Shown here piece by piece: positions 5,332 through 10,285 of a DNA stretch of 10,285 nucleotides. The position numbers were made by a program, and so were the translations under genes. This DNA is from Chryseobacterium gleum (GTDB lineage: Bacteria; Bacteroidota; Bacteroidia; Flavobacteriales_D; Sanyastnellaceae). The stretch is taken from NCBI GenBank assembly GCA_945897395.1, contig CAMDFE010000035.1:1-10285 (forward strand), written 5' to 3'. The notes beneath the pieces are model-generated. The model saw only the letters and a list, made by a program, of their open reading frames with translations, was not told the DNA's origin and did no database searches. Every line of letters begins with the position of its first letter. Positions within the stretch are counted from its first letter, which is position 1.

Positions 5332-7605
5332 ATGATGAAATTGCGTGTGACGTTGTTGTTTTTGTTTGTCTTTGTGCTAATGCACAGGACAAATGCGCAG
5401 CGCGTAGGCGTAGTTCTTAGCGGTGGAGGGGCTACTGCTATGGCCCATATAGGATTCCTTCGAGCATTGGAAGAGAACAATGTACCTATTGATTATATCT
5501 GTGGGACGAGCATGGGTGCAGTCATCGCCTCTTTTTATGCAGCGGGTTATTCAACTCGACAAATGGACTCTTTGTGCAGAACACCCGAATTTGGATTGTT
5601 ATCCGAAGGGCAAGAGCTTCCGCAGGACATGCAGTTTTATTATTTGAAATCGGAACCCACTGCAGCTATGGTTAGTTTGAAGTATTCTGGTGGCGATAAC
5701 ATTTCGAACACACTTCCAACCAATTTAATTAATCCGGCTCTTATGGATTGGGTCCATATGAAGTTGCTGAGTGCAGCCAGCGAAGCTGCAAAACAAAATT
5801 TTGATAGTTTGTTTGTTCCGTTTCGATGTGTTGCGGCCGACGTGAAAAACAAGCAGGAAGTAATTTTCAAGAAGGGTTCTTTGAATGAAGCGGTTCGTGC
5901 CTCTTGCACATATCCATTTTACATGCCTCCGCGAAGAATAGATGGGCTGTTGCTTTATGATGGAGGAATTTACAACAACTTCCCGATGGATGTTATGTAT
6001 CGCGATTTTCATCCAGATGTAATTTTAGGCTGTAATGTTTCAGGTGTTCCTGCCGATCCGAAAGAGAATGATCTGATGTCTCAATTGGAGGCTATGATTG
6101 TTTCTCAGAAGGAGGTTTTTATTCCATGCGAAGAAGTCTTTATTGTTCAACCCAACACCAGCAGCACAGGTACCTTTGAGTTTTCGAATTCTATTGCGGC
6201 AATAGATTCAGGATATGTTTCAACGTTACGATCTCTTCCGCAAATAAAGAGACTCATTGAACGTGAAGTTTCGTCAAAAGAACTTCAAAACAAACGAAAA
6301 AAGTTTGCTTCGAAGTGTGCTCCCTTGGTGGTTGATGAGGTGAGATTAGAGGGCTTGCCTAAAGGACAAACACAATACGTTCGCGAACTTTTAGGAAGGA
6401 AAGAAAGTGCAATTTCATTGAGTGATTTGCAGCGTACCTATTTCAGGGTGTTGGCAGACGGAAGCATAAAATCGGTTTATCCGAAAATGTTCTTCAAACC
6501 GGAAACTGGGAAGTATGTTTTAGATATGAGCGTTCAGCGAGAAAAAGATTTGATTGTTTCATTCGGCGGGAACTTTAGTTCGCGTTCAATCAATACAGGT
6601 TATGTAGGACTTCGCTATAATTTATTCGGGAGGGTGAACACCGTTCTTGAGGCCAACAGTTACTTCGGAAGATATTACGGGTCGGTTCAAGCCAAGGCTC
6701 GTTCGAAAATTATGTTGTTCAATTTGCCCATTGCCTTTGAAGTTTCTTTCACGCAAAACCGTTGGGATTATTACAAAAGTTTGACAACTTTTTTTGAAGA
6801 TGTGAAGCCTTCATTTGTTTTGTTGAGAGAACAGTTTGGTGAGGCAAGTTGGATTTTGCCTGCGGGAAGGAAGGCGAAGTTTAAAATAGATGCGATATAC
6901 ACCCACCAAAACGATAGTTACTATCAAACTAAGAATTTCTTGAGTATTGATACTGCTGATGTCACTGAATTCAACGCGAAAATGGTGCGGTTCAATTATG
7001 TCCGAAACACATTAAATCGAATTCAATATGCCTCCTCGGGTTCTCAAATTAGAGTCGTAGGTAAAGGGGTGAGTGGGAATGAATATACCATTCCTGGCAA
7101 CACCAGTTCGAACAGAGACACCTTAACGAATTCACACATTTGGTTGCAAATGCGGGTTTTCTATGAGAACTACATTGTGAATCAGCCTCGTTTTTCGTTT
7201 GGAGTAAAAGCCGAAGTCATGTGGTCTGGACAAAAAGATTTTCAGAATGCCACCGCCACGTCAATCATGAGTCCTACTCCAAGTTTCTTCCCTGAATTCA
7301 AAACGTTTTACTTGCCTGTGTATCGAGGAACCTCGTTTTTCACCCTTGGAATTTCGCCCGTGCTTCATCTAACTAAAAACGTAGACATTCGCGCTGATGT
7401 ATATGCTTATCAGCCCTTTCAGGCATCAGCTGTGCCATCTAGAGATATATACAGAACCTATGGTGTAGGCAGCGGAACATTGGTTTATCATTCACCAATA
7501 GGTCCGTTAAGCTTGTCGGCTAATTACTATGAGCAAAAAGAAAAACCTTGGAGTATACTTTTCAACCTTGGGTTTATCATATCGAACACTTCCCCGCGAG
7601 ATTAA
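5332..7605 (+). CDS. Patatin-like phospholipase fused to POTRA and outer-membrane beta-barrel
   Basis: The 757-residue product has a signal peptide (MMKLR, a Leu/Phe/Val core, likely cleavage after TNA near residue 22). The patatin domain starts at once (about 24-315): oxyanion-hole GGG (31-33), nucleophile elbow GTSMG with Ser60, and dyad Asp210 in LLYDGGIYNNFPMD. A POTRA-like segment (about 332-403) leads to a C-terminal BamA/TamA-like barrel (about 405-757) rich in alternating aromatic strands, with a 'YHSPIGPLSLSANYY' repeat-like strand near the end. This is the PlpD-like (type Vd) architecture, of similar size to the roughly 730-residue Pseudomonas protein. It should hydrolyse acyl esters of phospholipids, either tethered at the outer membrane or exported; substrate is unproven. 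The oxyanion loop reads GGGATAMAH rather than the usual GGGA(K/R/S)G. The last barrel strand is followed by a short SNTSPRD tail. An ATG at 5317 is less likely because it precedes the probable promoter element; ATG 5335 is also possible. Confidence 0.9.
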   Translation: MMKLRVTLLFLFVFVLMHRTNAQRVGVVLSGGGATAMAHIGFLRALEENNVPIDYICGTSMGAVIASFYAAGYSTRQMDSLCRTPEFGLLSEGQELPQDMQFYYLKSEPTAAMVSLKYSGGDNISNTLPTNLINPALMDWVHMKLLSAASEAAKQNFDSLFVPFRCVAADVKNKQEVIFKKGSLNEAVRASCTYPFYMPPRRIDGLLLYDGGIYNNFPMDVMYRDFHPDVILGCNVSGVPADPKENDLMSQLEAMIVSQKEVFIPCEEVFIVQPNTSSTGTFEFSNSIAAIDSGYVSTLRSLPQIKRLIEREVSSKELQNKRKKFASKCAPLVVDEVRLEGLPKGQTQYVRELLGRKESAISLSDLQRTYFRVLADGSIKSVYPKMFFKPETGKYVLDMSVQREKDLIVSFGGNFSSRSINTGYVGLRYNLFGRVNTVLEANSYFGRYYGSVQAKARSKIMLFNLPIAFEVSFTQNRWDYYKSLTTFFEDVKPSFVLLREQFGEASWILPAGRKAKFKIDAIYTHQNDSYYQTKNFLSIDTADVTEFNAKMVRFNYVRNTLNRIQYASSGSQIRVVGKGVSGNEYTIPGNTSSNRDTLTNSHIWLQMRVFYENYIVNQPRFSFGVKAEVMWSGQKDFQNATATSIMSPTPSFFPEFKTFYLPVYRGTSFFTLGISPVLHLTKNVDIRADVYAYQPFQASAVPSRDIYRTYGVGSGTLVYHSPIGPLSLSANYYEQKEKPWSILFNLGFIISNTSPRD

Positions 7606-7621
7606 TTTGGCGTGTTGTCCG

Positions 7622-7629
7622 TACTTTTG
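7622..7629 (+). promoter_or_regulatory. -7 promoter element (TACTTTTG) of the polysaccharide operon
   Basis: TACTTTTG is an exact TAnnTTTG match in the 40-base gap after the patatin gene, ending 16 bases before the ATG at 7646. A TTTG at 7606-7609 lies only 12 bases upstream, closer than the usual -33 spacing, so the upstream element is doubtful. No terminator hairpin separates this gene from the patatin gene, so read-through is also possible. Confidence 0.5.
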
Positions 7630-7645
7630 CAACAGATAAAGATTT

Positions 7646-8659
7646 ATGAGTAAAATTAAATTTGCTGTCATTGGTGCTGGCCATATTGGTAAGCGTCATG
7701 CTGAAATGGTTCAGCGCAATGAACAAACCGAATTGTCTGCAATGTGTGATGTTCGTTCGCGTGAAGAATGCGGAGTAGCAGATGACGTGCGATTGTATTC
7801 AACTCCAGAAGAAATGCTAGAGAAGGAAGAGGTTGATGTTATCTGCGTTTGTACTCCAAACGGACTTCATGCGCAGCACGCACGTCTTGCTTTGAAAGCG
7901 GGGAAGCACGTTGTTGTAGAAAAACCAATGGCGTTGAATAAGGCAGATGGAGAAAAAGTGATTTTCGAAGCTTTGCGTGCAAATAAGCAAGTGTTTTGCG
8001 TGATGCAAAACAGATATAGTCCACCAAGTGTTTGGATGAAAGAATTGATTCAATCGGGTGTGTTGGGAAAAATATACATGGTAAATATTGACCTTTTCTG
8101 GAATAGAGACGATCGCTATTATAAGAAAGGTGGATGGAAAGGAACCAAAGATTTAGATGGAGGAACTTTGTTCACGCAGTTTTCTCACTTCATAGATATT
8201 ATGTATTGGCTCTTCGGTGACATAGACAATATTCAAGCACGCCTTCACGATTTCAATCACACGCATTCAACTGAATTCGAAGATTCAGGAATAGTTATGT
8301 TTGATTTGGTTGAAGGTGGAATGGGATCTATTAATTTCTCTACCGCTGTTAGCACTGTAAATTACGAAAGCAGCCTAACCGTGGTTGCTGAAAAGGGAAC
8401 CGTGAAAATTGGCGGTCAGTACATGAACGAAGTGGCGTATTGTCAAATTGAAAACTACACCATGCCTGAGTTGGCCGAAGGAAATCCAGCCAACGATTAC
8501 GGACATTACAAGGGAAGCGCTGCGAATCACGTTTACATTATTCAGAATGTAGTTGATGCAATAAGTGGTTTCTCGAACATAACGACCAACGCCTTGGAAG
8601 GATTGAAGGTTGTTGAGATTATTGAACGAATTTATTCTGCTGCTAAAACAAACGGTTAA
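7646..8659 (+). CDS. Gfo/Idh/MocA-family sugar oxidoreductase (WlbA/WbpB-like)
   Basis: This 337-residue cytoplasmic dehydrogenase begins with a Rossmann fold: GAGHIG (10-15) for the NAD(P) pyrophosphate, an acidic residue in 'CDVRSRE' (Asp35) suited to NAD ribose, and the family EKP motif (92-94) with catalytic Lys93. The C-terminal alpha/beta domain (from about 125) carries 'DLDGGTLFTQFSHFIDIMYWLFG' split across 169-191, where His181 is the likely catalytic base. This resembles WlbA/WbpB, which oxidise the 3-position of UDP-GlcNAcA to make 3-amino sugars for O-antigen. Family membership is secure, but the exact nucleotide sugar is an inference from that motif and from the flippase and glycosyltransferase downstream. 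No aminotransferase or acetyltransferase partner is visible yet. It appears to be the first gene of the operon; the flippase starts 8 bases after its stop. Confidence 0.9.
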   Translation: MSKIKFAVIGAGHIGKRHAEMVQRNEQTELSAMCDVRSREECGVADDVRLYSTPEEMLEKEEVDVICVCTPNGLHAQHARLALKAGKHVVVEKPMALNKADGEKVIFEALRANKQVFCVMQNRYSPPSVWMKELIQSGVLGKIYMVNIDLFWNRDDRYYKKGGWKGTKDLDGGTLFTQFSHFIDIMYWLFGDIDNIQARLHDFNHTHSTEFEDSGIVMFDLVEGGMGSINFSTAVSTVNYESSLTVVAEKGTVKIGGQYMNEVAYCQIENYTMPELAEGNPANDYGHYKGSAANHVYIIQNVVDAISGFSNITTNALEGLKVVEIIERIYSAAKTNG

Positions 8660-8667
8660 TTCATTTC

Positions 8668-9972
8668 ATGAAGAATAGAGTAACCGAACAATTCACGAAG
8701 TTCATGCGGGCTGAATACATTAAGAATGTATTCACGCTGATGGCGGGAACTTTGATTGGACAGGCGCTCGTTTTTGTTTTAGCTCCCTTTATAACGCGAT
8801 TATTTACTCCGGAAGATTTTACTCTTCTTGAGCAATATACCATGCTGGTGACGGTACTGTCAGTAGTTGTTACTGGAAAATACGAATTTGCAATCATGCA
8901 CCCCAAAGAACAGAACGACGCGAGGCATATCGCAGGACTGGCCTTGAAAGTGGCGTTTTATTCGTGCGTGGTTCTTTCTGTTCTTATTCTGTTTCTTGCA
9001 AAGGATATTTCATATTGGTTAATGAATGAATCCATTGCCATTTATCTTTGGACCTTGCCAATTGTTTTGTTTTTTACGGCTGTTTTCAATGTGTTCAATT
9101 ATTGGTTTTCGAGATTGAAACAATATAGAGTAGCGGCCAATTCTAAGGTGTTGTCTGCCGTTTCATCAGAGCCCGTTAAAATAGCAACTGGATTTGGGGG
9201 TTGGGGTCCTTCTGGATTAATTTTTTCAACGGTCATTGGTTCTATAGCGGCCGGTTCTTATGCCTTTTGGAAATTCTTAAAGTCGGAGCCTGAAGGATTG
9301 AAGAACCTCTCAAACGAGCGCATGAAGGCCCTAGCCGTGCTTCACAAAGACTATCCCATGTTTAGTATTTGGGGAAGTGTTTTGAATAGACTGGCACAGT
9401 GGGCTCACGTTGGAATATTCACGTTGTACTATGGTCTGGCGGCTGTGGGCTTCATGGCGTTGTGCAGAAGAATTTTCATGGCGCCTTTGAATGTGGTAAG
9501 TAATTCTTATTCTCAAGTATTCTTTCAACGCATTTCTGAAATTGAAGATCCGAAGGAATTGCGTGCATTGTATTACAAAGTTTTGTTTCGGTTTTTAATA
9601 GTTGCCGCGGGAATGGTCTTCATTGTGCAAATGCTTCCAAGTAATACAATGGGATTTATTTTTGGTGAAGCATGGGGGAATTCATTCATGTATTTGAAGT
9701 ATTTAATTTACTGGTTCGCTTTAAATTTTGTGACTTCGTCATTGGCCTTCATTACGTACAGAATTAATATGCAGCGTGTGGGGCTGTTATTAGACGCATT
9801 GCATTTTACCCTGACTATTGTAGCTGTTTATTTAGCGCATATATGGGGAATGAATGAATTGGAAGCGACTAAGTTTCTGGTCATTTCCAAGGTCATATAC
9901 TTTTCATTCAATATTCTTGTTGTTCTTTTCTTCTTGGAACGTTATGCACGAAAGAATCACGAGCAAGTATGA
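8668..9972 (+). CDS. Wzx-type oligosaccharide flippase / polysaccharide biosynthesis membrane protein
   Basis: The 434-residue product is almost entirely hydrophobic, with about ten to twelve predicted membrane helices (for example near 20-42, 55-70, 90-110, 123-145, 181-201, 241-264, 305-322, 340-362, 371-392 and 402-424). The opening 'PFITRLFTPEDF' followed by 'GKYEFAIMHPK' (70-80) matches the 'P.lTRly.pe.fG ... lRYE.AI.lP' signature of the MOP-superfamily flippases. The mid-protein stretch around 229-290 (PMFSIWGSVLNRL and SQVFFQRISE) is equally typical. It should move undecaprenyl-linked glycan units across the inner membrane for O-antigen or exopolysaccharide assembly. The 8-base gap before it and the ATGA overlap with the next gene place it in the middle of an operon. 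The family is confident; the glycan carried is unknown. Flippase sequences are too diverse to name a wzx allele. Confidence 0.9.
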   Translation: MKNRVTEQFTKFMRAEYIKNVFTLMAGTLIGQALVFVLAPFITRLFTPEDFTLLEQYTMLVTVLSVVVTGKYEFAIMHPKEQNDARHIAGLALKVAFYSCVVLSVLILFLAKDISYWLMNESIAIYLWTLPIVLFFTAVFNVFNYWFSRLKQYRVAANSKVLSAVSSEPVKIATGFGGWGPSGLIFSTVIGSIAAGSYAFWKFLKSEPEGLKNLSNERMKALAVLHKDYPMFSIWGSVLNRLAQWAHVGIFTLYYGLAAVGFMALCRRIFMAPLNVVSNSYSQVFFQRISEIEDPKELRALYYKVLFRFLIVAAGMVFIVQMLPSNTMGFIFGEAWGNSFMYLKYLIYWFALNFVTSSLAFITYRINMQRVGLLLDALHFTLTIVAVYLAHIWGMNELEATKFLVISKVIYFSFNILVVLFFLERYARKNHEQV

Positions 9973-10285
9973 AAATAATTTCGTTACTCGTCACGAATTT
10001 TAAAAACGACAATCGTGTTTATCGAATGGCCAAGAGCCTTACGACTAATGGTTATCCTACAACGGTTGTGGCCTGGAAGAAAGGCGATGTGCTTGCACAT
10101 GAAAATTTCAATGGAGTAGAAGTGGAGAGGGTTACAGTGAAGTCGGATCGTTGGAAGCGGACAAATATTCTCTTTGGCGCCATTCAATATTTTGAATTTG
10201 CATTGCGAGTAATAAGAAAATACCGAAAAGTTGACGCATGGCATTGCAACGATTATGAAGCATTTATCATAGGCGTTTTCGCTAA
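9969..10285 (+). CDS. Glycosyltransferase, GT4-like N-terminal domain (partial)
   Basis: The first 105 codons are present and the gene runs off the window. The ATG overlaps the flippase stop codon as ATGA, implying translational coupling. The protein opens MKIISLLVTNFKNDNRV, with 'NDNRVYRMAKSLTTNGYPTTVVAW' spread over residues 13-36. This corresponds to the 'D.RVlkeA.sL...Gy.VtViA' acceptor-side Rossmann start of GT-B glycosyltransferases of family 4. Around residue 91 'DAWHCNDYEAFIIGVFA' matches the 'DvvH.nd......g...a' motif. The donor-binding domain with its E-x7-E motif lies outside the window, so donor sugar and linkage cannot be stated. Context (dehydrogenase, flippase) indicates assembly of a surface polysaccharide at the cytoplasmic face of the inner membrane. 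Confidence 0.82.
   Translation, partial: MKIISLLVTNFKNDNRVYRMAKSLTTNGYPTTVVAWKKGDVLAHENFNGVEVERVTVKSDRWKRTNILFGAIQYFEFALRVIRKYRKVDAWHCNDYEAFIIGVFA

Noticed and set aside
7817..8053. Minus-strand open frames of 62-78 codons opposite the dehydrogenase
   Set aside because: Both are shadows of the Rossmann-fold coding region without any recognisable motif or promoter.
9984..10244. 86-codon minus-strand open frame near the window end
   Set aside because: It lies opposite a clear glycosyltransferase N-terminus that is coupled to the flippase gene by ATGA.

Overview
The window looks like chromosomal DNA of a Bacteroidota bacterium, most likely Flavobacteriia-like. Three kinds of evidence point there. 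A secreted protein carries a type B type IX secretion (T9SS) sorting domain. Matches to the Bacteroidota -7 promoter element TAnnTTTG sit just upstream of almost every transcription unit. No convincing Shine-Dalgarno sequence precedes any start codon. No rRNA, tRNA, CRISPR array, insertion sequence or prophage gene was seen. Every full-length gene reads through without a frameshift.

Layout. Positions 1-788 are on the minus strand: the first 21 codons of a probable asparaginyl-tRNA synthetase and, upstream of it, a lone MacB/LolD-type ABC ATPase. A tight divergent promoter region (about 789-886) separates these from a plus-strand secreted protein (887-2770) with a choice-of-anchor L domain, Ig/Calx-beta-like modules and a T9SS type B C-terminus. 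It converges on a minus-strand pair (2785-5225): a small two-transmembrane histidine kinase overlapping by ATGA the gene for cofactor-independent phosphoglycerate mutase (GpmI). The probable terminator of the secreted-protein gene lies inside the last codons of gpmI.

A second divergent region (5226-5331) leads to a plus-strand patatin-like phospholipase fused to a POTRA/outer-membrane beta-barrel (5332-7605). Then comes the start of a surface-polysaccharide operon: a Gfo/Idh/MocA sugar dehydrogenase (7646-8659), a Wzx-type flippase (8668-9972) and, overlapping it by ATGA, the N-terminus of a family 4 glycosyltransferase that runs off the window.

Several products belong to the cell envelope: the secreted T9SS cargo, the phospholipase barrel and the glycan operon. 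The synthetase and GpmI are housekeeping genes. I found no clearly new defence or mobile system. The points most worth a second look are the exact 4-base spacing between -7-like elements and ATG in three genes (suggesting leaderless or near-leaderless mRNAs), the orphan kinase coupled to gpmI, the terminator embedded in a convergent gene, and an altered oxyanion-hole motif in the patatin domain. There is no gene-free stretch longer than 300 bases; the largest gap is about 106 bases.
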